Shown one piece after another: positions 1 through 8,969 of a DNA stretch of 64,000 nucleotides. Within the stretch, counting starts at the first letter, position 1. The number at the start of each line of letters is the position of its first letter. Made by a program: the position numbers and the translations under genes. The notes under the pieces were generated by a model, which saw only the letters and a list, made by a program, of their open reading frames with translations, had not been told where the DNA came from and searched no databases. Origin of the DNA: Psychrobacter frigidicola (lineage in GTDB: Bacteria; Pseudomonadota; Gammaproteobacteria; Pseudomonadales; Moraxellaceae); assembly GCF_007997305.1 (NCBI RefSeq), contig NZ_VORZ01000002.1:551529-615528 (forward strand). The letters run 5' to 3'.

Positions 1-32
1 TTTTAATAAACCTCACTACAAAACTAAGTGTT

Positions 33-39
33 AAGGAGG
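33..39 (+). promoter_or_regulatory. Strong Shine-Dalgarno of mscL
   Basis: AAGGAGG lies 6 nt before the ATG at 46. It decides that start over the GTG at 28. Confidence 0.85.
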
Positions 40-45
40 TGCTTA

Positions 46-483
46 ATGAGCATTCTGTCCGAGTTTAAAGAATTTGCTGTAAAGGGTAACGTGATGGATT
101 TGGCAGTCGGTGTCATTATCGGTGGCGCTTTCGGTACGATCACTACATCGTTAGTTGAAGATATTATAATGCCGATCGTAACATTGATAGCAGGCGGTGA
201 ACTAAATTTTAAAAATATGTTTATTGTGTTAGGGGATATTCCTGAAGGTGTGGCGAGAAACTATGATGCGTTAAAAGCCGCCGGTATACCAGTTTTAGCC
301 TATGGCAGCTTTTTTACTGTCCTTATTAACTTCATCATTCTAGCGTTTATTATTTTTATGATGGTGAAGTTTGTTAATCGCTTACGCCGACAGCAACCAG
401 TTGTACCCGATGCAATAGCGGAAGAGATTGTGTTACTTCGTGAAATTAGTGCAAAACTTAGTAATAATAATAGTGTTAAATAA
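46..483 (+). CDS. mscL: Large-conductance mechanosensitive channel MscL
   Basis: MscL forms a homopentameric inner-membrane pore that opens under membrane tension and releases solutes during osmotic downshock. The 145-residue product has the family's usual length and layout: an amphipathic N-terminus ([20 protein letters not shown]), a first membrane helix with the conserved small-residue face ([20 protein letters not shown]), a periplasmic loop, a second helix at about residues 85-110, and a charged cytoplasmic helix. I chose the ATG at 46 because AAGGAGG at 33-39 sits 6 nt upstream; the in-frame GTG at 28 would place the ribosome site inside the gene. A bidirectional terminator follows at 521-549. 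The family assignment is secure. Confidence 0.97.
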   Translation: MSILSEFKEFAVKGNVMDLAVGVIIGGAFGTITTSLVEDIIMPIVTLIAGGELNFKNMFIVLGDIPEGVARNYDALKAAGIPVLAYGSFFTVLINFIILAFIIFMMVKFVNRLRRQQPVVPDAIAEEIVLLREISAKLSNNNSVK

Positions 484-513
484 TCAGATATGATTTAACG
501 AACTAATATAAAA

Positions 514-549
514 TAAAAAAAGGCTAACTTAATACGTTAGCCTTTTTTT
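514..549. terminator. Bidirectional terminator between mscL and the exported protein gene
   Basis: AGGCTAAC (521-528) pairs with GTTAGCCT (536-543) around a 7-nt loop. An A-run precedes the stem and a T-run follows it, so the site can serve mscL on plus and the convergent gene on minus. Confidence 0.9.
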
Positions 550-581
550 ATTTCTCTCTTTAATATGAGTTAAATGATAGT

Positions 582-1025
582 CTATCGTGGATTAACAATA
601 ACACGGTCATTGGTGTTAATTAAAATCTCTGATGGGCGATCGACGACGATGCGTACTACGTTATCATTAACCACCTGCGACTTATAGTAATTGTCCTCAG
701 CAACCGTGCAACCTAAGCACCGTGCCATAGCATCCCAAGGCTCAACGAAGAGCTTTTGCTGCGCTTGCTCCGCATTGCCACCAATGAGTGAAAAGGGTAG
801 GCTAACAACATAGGCGATCGTACCTGCAACCGCGTTAACCAATTGCAATGGCTTACCAACGACCGTATCTACTACCATGGTGTTATAAGAAGGGCCAAAG
901 TCTGTTTCGTTAATTTCTATTGCTGCTGAGGCTGGTTGCATCAATGCCACAACAAAGCTTATGCTTACAACAGTAGTGGAAATCTTATGCGTAAAGGTAC
1001 GCTTTGGGTTGGCATTAACAGTCAT
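582..1025 (-). CDS. Small exported protein of unknown function
   Basis: I do not recognise a characterised family. The 147-residue product starts with a basic stretch (residues 8-14), then a hydrophobic segment ending at QPASA-A near residue 35, which is a good Sec signal peptide with a signal peptidase I site. The mature part has a hydrophobic patch (about residues 62-84, with VSLPFSLIGGN) that could be a membrane hairpin or a buried strand, and two cysteines spaced C-L-G-C near residue 105. Similar small envelope proteins with a V/LPFSxLGGN-like stretch followed by an EPW/EPA segment are, from memory, common in gamma-proteobacteria and are sometimes labelled only 'multidrug transporter' without evidence. 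The gene stands alone, convergent with mscL. Confidence 0.75.
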   Translation of the reverse strand: MTVNANPKRTFTHKISTTVVSISFVVALMQPASAAIEINETDFGPSYNTMVVDTVVGKPLQLVNAVAGTIAYVVSLPFSLIGGNAEQAQQKLFVEPWDAMARCLGCTVAEDNYYKSQVVNDNVVRIVVDRPSEILINTNDRVIVNPR

Positions 1026-1212
1026 AACAGTATCCTAAGAACGTCCTAAAAATCATAAAGATTAAAGATAATTACGCTTCAATCGTACGATAACAAAGTA
1101 ACAACAATAGCGACTATTAAAGCAAGTTGCGCGTTGATAAGCAACACCATTACTAGCGTAATTTGCATGGTTTTTTTTAAATTATTAAAGCAATAGGTAT
1201 AGAAAAATTACT

Positions 1213-2097
1213 TTATAAGTTTGATATTAATGGCTGGCAATAAGCACAGTAGACACTGGCTCGACCGTTGAGCTTAATGTTATCAAGTGGGGCGTCACAA
1301 TTGGGGCAGTTTTCACCTTGTTTGCCATACACATTTAAAGTTTGCTGGAAGTAGCCGGTCTGACCACTGGCAACCGTAAAATCGCGTAAGGTTGAGCCGC
1401 CAAGCGCAATTGCTTTTTGTAGAATAACTTTAATATGCTCAACCAATAGTACAATTTGCTCATATGATAGCTGATGCGCTGGAGTAGCGGGATGAATACC
1501 AGCTAGAAATAAGCTTTCGGTTGCGTATATATTGCCCACTCCAACGACCACTTGCTGTTCCATGATTACCGATTTGATAGCGCGCACGATAGGACGCTTA
1601 TTCGGTGAATGAGTACGCTGGATAAAATGATATAAATAATCAGCAGTGAAGTCTAAAGATAATGGCTCAGGGCCTAAATGGTCTAGCAGTTTGCTACCGT
1701 AATCTTCATGCCATAACACTGCCCCAAAACGTCTGGGATCATGATAGTGCAGCTGCGTAGTCATGCCATCAGCACTATCAGCATCACGAAATAGTATAAT
1801 TAAGTGATCGTGTTTACGCTTGTCTGTACCAAAAGGGTGTTGCTGCAAACTACCTGACATGCCCAAATGCATGATGAGTTGACGCGCAGGTTGTCCGCTT
1901 ACTATTGGCATAAAGGTTATGATCAAATATTTTGCACGACGTTCCACTGAATCAAGGGTATAGCCTTCTAAGATTTCCAAGTTATCAGGCATCGGCCAAC
2001 GTAATTTTGGCTGAAATACTTGCACAGTATTAACCTGCTGGCCTAATAATGGCGCTAGACTGGTTTTTGTGGTTTCGACTTCGGGTAACTCAGGCAT
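1213..2097 (-). CDS. mutM: Formamidopyrimidine-DNA glycosylase (Fpg/MutM)
   Basis: A bifunctional DNA glycosylase/AP lyase that removes 8-oxoguanine and formamidopyrimidines. The N-terminus after Met is the family signature PELPEVE, in which Pro2 is the Schiff-base nucleophile and Glu3 the catalytic acid. A beta-sandwich domain (to about residue 130) is followed by the helix-two-turn-helix region containing QQVVVGVGNIYATE. A C-terminal zinc finger has its four cysteines at C264, C267, C284 and C287. At 294 residues it is slightly longer than E. coli MutM (269). It is on the same strand as relA (101 nt downstream), though co-transcription is uncertain. All key residues are present. Confidence 0.97.
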   Translation of the reverse strand: MPELPEVETTKTSLAPLLGQQVNTVQVFQPKLRWPMPDNLEILEGYTLDSVERRAKYLIITFMPIVSGQPARQLIMHLGMSGSLQQHPFGTDKRKHDHLIILFRDADSADGMTTQLHYHDPRRFGAVLWHEDYGSKLLDHLGPEPLSLDFTADYLYHFIQRTHSPNKRPIVRAIKSVIMEQQVVVGVGNIYATESLFLAGIHPATPAHQLSYEQIVLLVEHIKVILQKAIALGGSTLRDFTVASGQTGYFQQTLNVYGKQGENCPNCDAPLDNIKLNGRASVYCAYCQPLISNL

Positions 2098-2198
2098 AGT
2101 GGTTTTTTATGATGACCTTATCAATATGAAAGATGATTTTAACTGATTATTAAGTAGCCACTGATTAAGTACCAATGTGACTTAAGCAAAACCATGAC

Positions 2199-4766
2199 CT
2201 AAGCAACAGCACGGCGCGCATGTAAAATGCCTGGCTGTTGCTCAAGCTTAGCTAATAATTTAGATAATTGCGCAAGCCCTGAGACTTCGATGTGAAACCT
2301 TAAAGTAGCAATATTATCGTCAGTACTTAAGGTTTCAACTTGGCGAATATTTACATTTTCTTTATCAATAATTTGGGTTAAGTCGCGTAGCAGTCCCCGC
2401 CGATCATAGGCTTCGATATTAATATCAACAGGTTGCGAACGACCGGACTTTGACTTCCAAGAAGCACTAATTTCGCGCTCAGGGTCACGCTCAACCAAGC
2501 GGACATATTCAGCGCAGCCACGATTATGGATACTGACACCGCGTGACAAGGTAATGTAACCGGAGATTGGCTCGCCATGAACAGGGTGGCAGCATCCTGC
2601 TAGACTAATTTCGATATTATCTAGACCGTCGATACAGATTTTATAAGCATCGATTTTGCCAGTAGATTTTGGATCAACGCTTGGTGTGTATTCTTCTTCT
2701 TCTTTTTCGGGCTCTAACTGTAGCTGTCGGGAAATATGTGCGGTTAATTGGTTGATACCAATTTCGCCAGTGACCAACCCAACCCGAATATCGTCGGTAT
2801 TTTTGACATTGAAAAGAGGAAGGTAATCATTTAAATCAATGCTATTAGGATGCAAAGATAAACGCTCAAGCTCTTTACTGAGCATGTGCCGGCCAATTTC
2901 TATATTCTTATCACGGTCTTGTTTATTAAACCATTGGCGCAGTTTTGAGCGCGCACGGTTGGTATGGATATATCCTAATGAGGCGACGAGCCAATCACGG
3001 TTAGGTTCGCGTGAGGACTTAGTGATGATCTCAACTTGCTCACCGGTTTTGAGTTGATACGTCAACGGTACATAGCGTTGATTGACGCGTGCGGCTTGCG
3101 CGCGATTGCCTACTTGCGTGTGCACGTAGTAAGCAAAATCAAGCACAGTCGCGCCTTTTGGCAGCTCAGTAATATCACCGTCACGACTAAAGATATAGAT
3201 ACGTTCAAGCTCGTCAAAACCGGCGGTTTGCTCATAATCATCGATTAAATCACCATCATCAACTTCCTCACCATCGGCACGCGCGGTTCGGGCTTGATTG
3301 CGGTTCTCGTTATTGATGGATAACAGCTGCCGCAATGAGCTGATGCGCTGATTTAGATAAGTGTCTTTTTTATTCTTAAGCCCCTCTTTATAATTCACAT
3401 GAGCACACATGCCAAGCTCTGCTTCAAAGTGCATGCTATTGGTGCGAATTTGAACTTCTAAAGACTTGTTTTCGGCAATGACCGCAGTATGCAAGGAGCG
3501 ATAGCCATTGGATTTGGGATTGGTAATATAGTCATCAAATTGTTCAGGAATATAGCGCCATAACCCGTGTACTAAGCCTAACACGTGATAGCAATCTGAG
3601 GGGTTTTCAACCAATACGCGCAGGGCACGAATATCATACAGTTGGTCAAACGATAAGCTTTTGAGCTTCATTTTACGATAAATGGAGTAGATGTGTTTGA
3701 CACGACCGGATACTTCACCGGCAATACCTGCTTCTGCCAAGGCATCATTAAGCTGATTCTCTACCCGTTGAATATAGGATTCGCGCTCACTACGTTTTTC
3801 AGCGAGTAACTTAGCAATCTCTTTATAACGTTCAGGGGCGAGATAGCGAAAGGCAAGGTCTTCAAGCTCCCACTTTAGCTGTGCGATACCCAATCGGTGG
3901 GCAAGGGGGGCATAAATGGTCATGACTTCGCGGGCTACGCGATACTGGCGATCACTGTCAGAAAACGATAGCTCGCGCATGGCGAAAGTACGTTCGGACA
4001 GTTTAATAAGCACCACGCGCACGTCATTAGTAACTGAGATGAGCATGCTATAGATATTCGAGAGCTGCTCGCGCTGATTATTCACAAAGTGATCTTCTAA
4101 GCGCTTATTGCTCTCGATAATATCTGACAGCTTGCCCATCGCTAGAGTGTCTTTGACAAGGGTACTGATGTCTTTACCAAAGTTTTTTTCGATTTCTGCA
4201 ATACCGATTAAAGATTTACGGGCACTGCGATATAGCATCGCTGCGACTAAGGCATCCTCGTCTTGATACAGGTAAGTCAAAATATCGGTCATACCGATAC
4301 CAGTGACATAAGCACCAGAACGTTCAGACTCATTCGTATTCATTCGGCTGCGAATAAACTCGCACGCCATGGCTAGATTGGGTACCGACTCTTGGCCAAT
4401 GCGCTTAGCGACATTATCCAGCCAAACTGGTACATCAATATTGGTATGGTCCAAATCAAGCGTTTCGATATCTAAAGAAATCATTTGCGCCTCTTCTAAC
4501 ATGGCATTGTCTAAATAATTGTTACTTAAATAAGCCGCTCTAAGATTTGGGTCATGGCTATGATATACATGATGGGCTGAGCGATCAAAAGTAGTGTGCA
4601 GCTTATGGGTATTCAGCTGTTGTCTGATGTCTAGTGGAATCTGGGCATAACTATTAGCAGACTGCCGAGAGCGCTGGGTTGCTACCAGCTTCGCAGCTGA
4701 TGTCGCACTATCGGTTTGTGTGGTTTGCCCATCTATTAGCGGCAGACCTTCACGTATCTTTACCAT
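2199..4766 (-). CDS. relA: GTP pyrophosphokinase RelA, (p)ppGpp synthetase I
   Basis: Makes (p)ppGpp from ATP and GTP/GDP on ribosomes stalled by uncharged tRNA. Order of domains in the 855 residues: an atypical N-terminus of about 90 residues; a degenerate HD region (about 130-290) lacking the HDxxED residues of an active hydrolase, so this is the RelA and not the SpoT type; the synthetase domain (about 350-470, with YDIRALRVL and NGYRSLHT); a TGS domain (about 530-595); the conserved-cysteine/zinc-finger segment (CCHPVHGE...GCAEY); and a C-terminal ACT domain. The acidic motif that marks RelA proteins (ExDD, EFDD in E. coli) reads QFDD at 409-412. The genes mutM, rlmD and cysM lie in the same orientation, and the order gacS-cysM-rlmD-relA matches Pseudomonas. 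Confidence 0.96.
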   Translation of the reverse strand: MVKIREGLPLIDGQTTQTDSATSAAKLVATQRSRQSANSYAQIPLDIRQQLNTHKLHTTFDRSAHHVYHSHDPNLRAAYLSNNYLDNAMLEEAQMISLDIETLDLDHTNIDVPVWLDNVAKRIGQESVPNLAMACEFIRSRMNTNESERSGAYVTGIGMTDILTYLYQDEDALVAAMLYRSARKSLIGIAEIEKNFGKDISTLVKDTLAMGKLSDIIESNKRLEDHFVNNQREQLSNIYSMLISVTNDVRVVLIKLSERTFAMRELSFSDSDRQYRVAREVMTIYAPLAHRLGIAQLKWELEDLAFRYLAPERYKEIAKLLAEKRSERESYIQRVENQLNDALAEAGIAGEVSGRVKHIYSIYRKMKLKSLSFDQLYDIRALRVLVENPSDCYHVLGLVHGLWRYIPEQFDDYITNPKSNGYRSLHTAVIAENKSLEVQIRTNSMHFEAELGMCAHVNYKEGLKNKKDTYLNQRISSLRQLLSINNENRNQARTARADGEEVDDGDLIDDYEQTAGFDELERIYIFSRDGDITELPKGATVLDFAYYVHTQVGNRAQAARVNQRYVPLTYQLKTGEQVEIITKSSREPNRDWLVASLGYIHTNRARSKLRQWFNKQDRDKNIEIGRHMLSKELERLSLHPNSIDLNDYLPLFNVKNTDDIRVGLVTGEIGINQLTAHISRQLQLEPEKEEEEYTPSVDPKSTGKIDAYKICIDGLDNIEISLAGCCHPVHGEPISGYITLSRGVSIHNRGCAEYVRLVERDPEREISASWKSKSGRSQPVDINIEAYDRRGLLRDLTQIIDKENVNIRQVETLSTDDNIATLRFHIEVSGLAQLSKLLAKLEQQPGILHARRAVA

Positions 4767-5099
4767 AGCCGAATCCTCATATCTGCTTTGGAACGGGTTG
4801 ACGTTTCGTTATTGTCTAATCTGCTGTTTATCGTTACGCCTGTAGTGTAAATCAACCGTTACTAATCAACTCATTATGTCACTTTCGCACGACGACTCAA
4901 GCGAGGGTCTGTAATAATCGCGCTTATAAGAGTAACACAGTCATTAAATATTAATAAACTTTAATCGACATAAAGTAAGGAGGTAGTGACTTTATAAGTT
5001 GCTAACAACCAGCAGTTTTATAAAGTCACTGCTTTTAGAAAGTGATTAAAATGCAATTATGAGCGCCACCATGAATGTATAGCAATGATGGTTCTATGA
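4767..5099. other. Intergenic spacer between rlmD and relA
   Basis: No gene is visible in these 333 bases. They should hold the relA promoter (reading minus). The only clear structure is the inverted repeat at 4985-5030. Confidence 0.6.
4985..5030. repeat. 13-bp perfect inverted repeat downstream of rlmD
   Basis: AGTGACTTTATAA (4985-4997) and its exact reverse complement (5018-5030) are separated by 20 nt. It lies about 70 nt past the rlmD stop. There is no U-run on the minus strand after the stem, so if it ends rlmD transcription it is not a textbook intrinsic terminator. Confidence 0.65.
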
Positions 5100-6680
5100 T
5101 TAATATACTGGGATTTTCTCAAAACGTGCAATAGACTCTACATGCCCAGTATGACAGAACATGTCCATCACGCCTGCATGCGTGAGGCGGTAGCCTTGCT
5201 CTAACAAGGCTTTAGTATCTCGCGCAAGAGTTGCAGGATTGCATGAAACATAAACGATACGCTCAGCATTGAATTTAGGCAGGTATTGCATAATTTCCCA
5301 CGCGCCAGAACGCGGTGGATCAATGAGAAGCGCATCAAAACCTTGGTTTGCCCACGGTTTATCCGTACAGTCTTGGGTTAAGTCTTGAGTATAAAACTCG
5401 GTATTATGAATACCATTGCGACGAGCGTTGTCGGTTGCGCGGGCGGTCATAGCGTCACTACCTTCAACACCAACGACCGAACCGGTTTCACCAACCAAAC
5501 GGGCAAGCGGTAAAGTGAAGTTGCCTAGGCCACTGAATAAATCAAGCACACGTTCGCCCGCTTTTAAATCTAATAAGTCGCACGCTAGTTTGGTCATTTG
5601 TCGATTAACAGACAGATTAACTTGGGTAAAATCAGTTGGAATAAACTCGTACGTTAAGTCGTATTCTGGTAGCTGATAATACAAGCGGCCGAACTGCTCA
5701 CTCATATCATCATCGGCAGTTAGGACGATACGCTCGATACTATCAGCGCCTTTTGATTGTAAATATAGCTGCCAATTGCGGGCAGCAAAAAAGACTTTGA
5801 GCTTATCAATATCAGCATCTGATAATGGTTCTAGATTACGCACGATAAGGGCGACTGGTTGATTGCCATCAGGCAACTCCGGTAGATATTCACCCATAGC
5901 CAATTCAAGCTGAGCGATTTTGTTGCGACTCTCAAGTGAGCTAATAAGGGCTTTTAAGTTTTCAATCTCAAAGCCAATACGTGGATCTAAAATATGACAC
6001 TCATTTAACTCGGCCAAAAAGTTACTTGAACGCTCGCGAAAGCCGACCAAGGCGGTCTCTTTTTTGGCCACATAACGCACTCCAAGACGGGCTTTAGTAC
6101 GATAGCCTAAACGGTCACCAACTACTGGCGCCAGCCACGTCTCTGGCTGTACGTCCGCTTGGTGTTGTAACATCTCGGCAAGTACCGACTGCTTAAAATT
6201 AATCTGGCTATCCGGCTGCCAATGCTGCAAGTTACAGCCGCCACAAACCCCAAAGTGTGGGCAGGGCGCTACCGCACGTTCAGGATTTGGATTGGCTGTA
6301 ACGCTGATTGCATCGCCTTCTTCAAAGCTTGCGCGGCTATTGGTAAGCTTAACTAGGACACTTTCACCCGGTAATGCAAAGCTGACGAATATTTTTTTGC
6401 CATGTTTTTCTTCAGCATGACCGGCATCGATGCCCCAGCCATTGCCGTAGACTGCAACGCCGCGCCCATCATGGGATACCCCATCAATGGTAAATGGTAG
6501 AGGCTCGGCATCTTTTAAACGGCGGCGCACCCTTGGTGAGGGTTTGTTCTTTTTCTTGTTGGGCGGGGTAGTAATGGTCTTTCTATCTTGCGCATGAGCA
6601 TTAGGCGTAACAGTGGGTTGTTCATGGTTTTTTGTCATAGTATCAGGGGCTACAGAAGTTTTTGAGTCGGTGGGTTGCAT
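5100..6680 (-). CDS. rlmD: 23S rRNA (uracil-1939-C5)-methyltransferase RlmD
   Basis: SAM-dependent methylation of U1939 in 23S rRNA (formerly RumA). The 526-residue product has a disordered, Lys/Pro-rich N-terminal extension (1-55) that E. coli RlmD (433 residues) lacks. Next come a TRAM RNA-binding domain (about 60-128), the [4Fe-4S] cysteines C140, C146 and C149 with a fourth in LNECHIL, and the methyltransferase domain with the SAM loop [16 protein letters not shown]. The nucleophile motif [12 protein letters not shown] is near the C-terminus, preceded by [10 protein letters not shown]. The gene sits 63 nt after the exonuclease gene and is probably in the same transcript as cysM. Identification is firm; the start could be further in, since the extension carries no conserved motif. 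Confidence 0.95.
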   Translation of the reverse strand: MQPTDSKTSVAPDTMTKNHEQPTVTPNAHAQDRKTITTPPNKKKNKPSPRVRRRLKDAEPLPFTIDGVSHDGRGVAVYGNGWGIDAGHAEEKHGKKIFVSFALPGESVLVKLTNSRASFEEGDAISVTANPNPERAVAPCPHFGVCGGCNLQHWQPDSQINFKQSVLAEMLQHQADVQPETWLAPVVGDRLGYRTKARLGVRYVAKKETALVGFRERSSNFLAELNECHILDPRIGFEIENLKALISSLESRNKIAQLELAMGEYLPELPDGNQPVALIVRNLEPLSDADIDKLKVFFAARNWQLYLQSKGADSIERIVLTADDDMSEQFGRLYYQLPEYDLTYEFIPTDFTQVNLSVNRQMTKLACDLLDLKAGERVLDLFSGLGNFTLPLARLVGETGSVVGVEGSDAMTARATDNARRNGIHNTEFYTQDLTQDCTDKPWANQGFDALLIDPPRSGAWEIMQYLPKFNAERIVYVSCNPATLARDTKALLEQGYRLTHAGVMDMFCHTGHVESIARFEKIPVY

Positions 6681-6743
6681 AAACCTGCCTTAACAATAAG
6701 TGATAAATAATAAAAAGAGCTGAATAATAAATACAGTATTGAT

Positions 6744-7565
6744 TTATAAAGCTGCTGCTGCCCAATCGGCGATAAACTCTTGATGACGAACACCGTCATC
6801 TGAAGATTCAAACGCTGCCAAATAGTCACGGGTTTGCTGCTGCCAAGCGTTAAAGCCTTCCGAGGATAATTTGCCGGTCAAGCGTAACCAGCGTAAGTAA
6901 ATGAGCCACGTATTGAGCACATCGCTTTCACAATAAACCGTTAGCGTTTGCCATTTATCAGCAGCAACCAAGTCGCCGACCATACTGCCATCAATATTAG
7001 TTTTACCCGGCAGTCCGTAGAGGCTGGCCACCACATTCATCGATTGGCGCTGGCTGGCACCAAATTGACTAAAACGATCCATTAAATCCAAATGGCGATC
7101 TTGATAACGATTGACATAGTTATTAAAGCGCATAGATTGAATATTATCGCCATCTTCAAACAGTAGCGGCACGCTTAAATCATAAAGCATGGCGCGATAA
7201 ATCAGCACCGGAATATCAAAGCCGGAGCCATTCCAGCTGACCAGTTGCGGCAAGTCTGGAAAATCGTTAAAGGCTTTAAAAAATTTGCGCAAAATCTCTT
7301 GTTCGGATAAATGCTCGGCGCTTAGTGAGAACAGGGTAGTCTTGTCACCTTGCACATAAAATGCTGAAATACAGACAATACGTTGTAACGGTATGCGCAT
7401 AAAGTCGCGCCCGGTTTCTTGAATACGTATTGCTTGTAGCGCAGTCAGGGCGTCAGCCTCATTCAAATCTACCAGCTCTGGATAAATACGGCGGGCCGCA
7501 TCAATGTCAGCAACGGTCTCTATATCAAAAACCAGTACAGGATTGTAAGGTAGCGCCTGAATCAT
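6744..7565 (-). CDS. PolB-like 3'-5' exonuclease (DnaQ-fold)
   Basis: Belongs to the family described as a predicted 3'-5' exonuclease related to the exonuclease domain of DNA polymerase B. Acidic metal-binding motifs are visible: VFDIETVAD near the N-terminus (Exo I, DxE), SWNGSGFDIPVL (Exo II) and YCESDVLNTW (Exo III region, with the conserved Asp). The product has 273 residues from the ATG at 7565, chosen because CAGGA lies 7 nt upstream. An earlier in-frame ATG at 7586 abuts the cysM stop and would add 7 residues. Tight coupling to cysM indicates one transcript. The substrate is not known; DNA repair or RNA trimming would both fit the fold. Confidence 0.85.
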   Translation of the reverse strand: MIQALPYNPVLVFDIETVADIDAARRIYPELVDLNEADALTALQAIRIQETGRDFMRIPLQRIVCISAFYVQGDKTTLFSLSAEHLSEQEILRKFFKAFNDFPDLPQLVSWNGSGFDIPVLIYRAMLYDLSVPLLFEDGDNIQSMRFNNYVNRYQDRHLDLMDRFSQFGASQRQSMNVVASLYGLPGKTNIDGSMVGDLVAADKWQTLTVYCESDVLNTWLIYLRWLRLTGKLSSEGFNAWQQQTRDYLAAFESSDDGVRHQEFIADWAAAAL

Positions 7566-7586
7566 AGAATTATCCTGATTTATCAT

Positions 7587-8591
7587 TTATAAGGCTTGTT
7601 TGCTGTCGTTATTAGCAAGGTTTTCTATACTGTCATCGGTGCTAGTATCAATGGTGTCGTCAATATTATAAAGTCCTGTTGATAAATAGCGGTCGCCGCG
7701 GTCGCAGACAATAAAGGCGATAACCGCATTAGGATTGGCTTTGGCGACCTGTACGGCTGCCCAAGCGGCCGCACCTGATGAGACTCCCGCAAAAATACCT
7801 TCAGTCTTAGCCAATTTACGCATATAAACCTCAGCAATATGCTGGTCAATATCCATGACTTCATCGACTAAGTCGGCCTCATAAATACCCGGCATATAAG
7901 CGGCCGGCCAGCGGCGGATACCCGCAATAGAGGCTTCTTCATCAGGTTGCAAGCCGATAATTTGTATCGCTGGGTTTTGCTCTTTTAAATATTGTGACAC
8001 CCCGGTGATAGTGCCGGTCGTGCCCATAGAGCTGATAAAGTGGGTGATTTTACCATCCGTTTGCTGCCATAATTCAGGGCCAGTAGTCAGATAATGCGCT
8101 TGCTTATTATCAGGATTATTAAACTGATCTAACACTATGCCTAAACCGTCCGTTTGCATCTGTAACGCGATATCGCGCGCCGCTTCCATACCCTCATCGA
8201 CTTCAATTAAGGTGGCACCATAAGCGATCATCGCGTCTTTACGTTCTTGGGTAGAATTAGTGGGCATCAATAAAGTGATAGGATAGCCGCGCATTGCAGC
8301 AACCATCGCCAGCGCAATGCCAGTATTGCCACTGGTCGCCTCAATCAAGGTATCACCGGGCTTAATCTCGCCGCGCTGCTCAGCTTGATAAATCATATTA
8401 AAAGCCGGACGGTCTTTAACCGACCCTGCTGGGTTATTACCTTCAAGTTTGGCCAGCAATTGCGCCCCATTGGTAATCTGTTCTTGCTCAGGTAAACGCT
8501 GTAATCTGACTAAGGGCGTTTGACCGACGCAACCAGCAAGGTCTGTAATTTGGGTAATAAAGTTCGCATTCGATATGGTCGTAGACGACAT
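7587..8591 (-). CDS. cysM: Cysteine synthase B (CysM)
   Basis: PLP-dependent O-acetylserine sulfhydrylase. The B isoform can also use thiosulfate. Lys59 in the NPAGSVKDRPA motif is the PLP Schiff-base residue; the substrate loop TSGNTG and the PLP-phosphate loop (SSMGTTGTITG) are intact. The enzyme core is about 300 residues, and the last 30 residues (DTIDTSTDDSIENL...) form an acidic tail. B type rather than A type is inferred from the NPAGSVKDRPAF context and from position, since cysM beside gacS and rlmD is the Pseudomonas arrangement. It is divergent from gacS and followed directly by the exonuclease gene. Confidence 0.93.
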   Translation of the reverse strand: MSSTTISNANFITQITDLAGCVGQTPLVRLQRLPEQEQITNGAQLLAKLEGNNPAGSVKDRPAFNMIYQAEQRGEIKPGDTLIEATSGNTGIALAMVAAMRGYPITLLMPTNSTQERKDAMIAYGATLIEVDEGMEAARDIALQMQTDGLGIVLDQFNNPDNKQAHYLTTGPELWQQTDGKITHFISSMGTTGTITGVSQYLKEQNPAIQIIGLQPDEEASIAGIRRWPAAYMPGIYEADLVDEVMDIDQHIAEVYMRKLAKTEGIFAGVSSGAAAWAAVQVAKANPNAVIAFIVCDRGDRYLSTGLYNIDDTIDTSTDDSIENLANNDSKQAL

Positions 8592-8969
8592 AAGACATCC
8601 TTGTTTATCTTTTAAATGAGGGTTTAAGGGCTATTTTAGTTATTAAGGGCTCTATTATTGAATACTGGTTTTTTAATGGTGAGTGCGCCTTGTGAATAGC
8701 AGCAAACCTCATGACAAATATAAAGTGGCGCTATTATATCATTTTGTTTTTACCTGCGCTGATGGCATCAACTGTTATTGGTAAATGAACCCTATTTTAA
8801 AAAGGCTTGCTCAGCACATTGACAGCCTTTACCATTATGAATGCTGCTAAAATACTCTTAATAATTAGACTACTAGGCGCTTAATACACCTATCGGTAGC
8901 TAGATAGATAATCATAGCAGTACAAGGTTACTATGACTTATTAATATAAATAATATGACATAACCGATA
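8592..8969. other. Divergent cysM/gacS intergenic region
   Basis: About 380 AT-rich bases with no gene. The region must contain the promoters for the cysM (minus) and gacS (plus) transcripts. I could not pick a convincing -35/-10 pair or operator. Confidence 0.5.
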
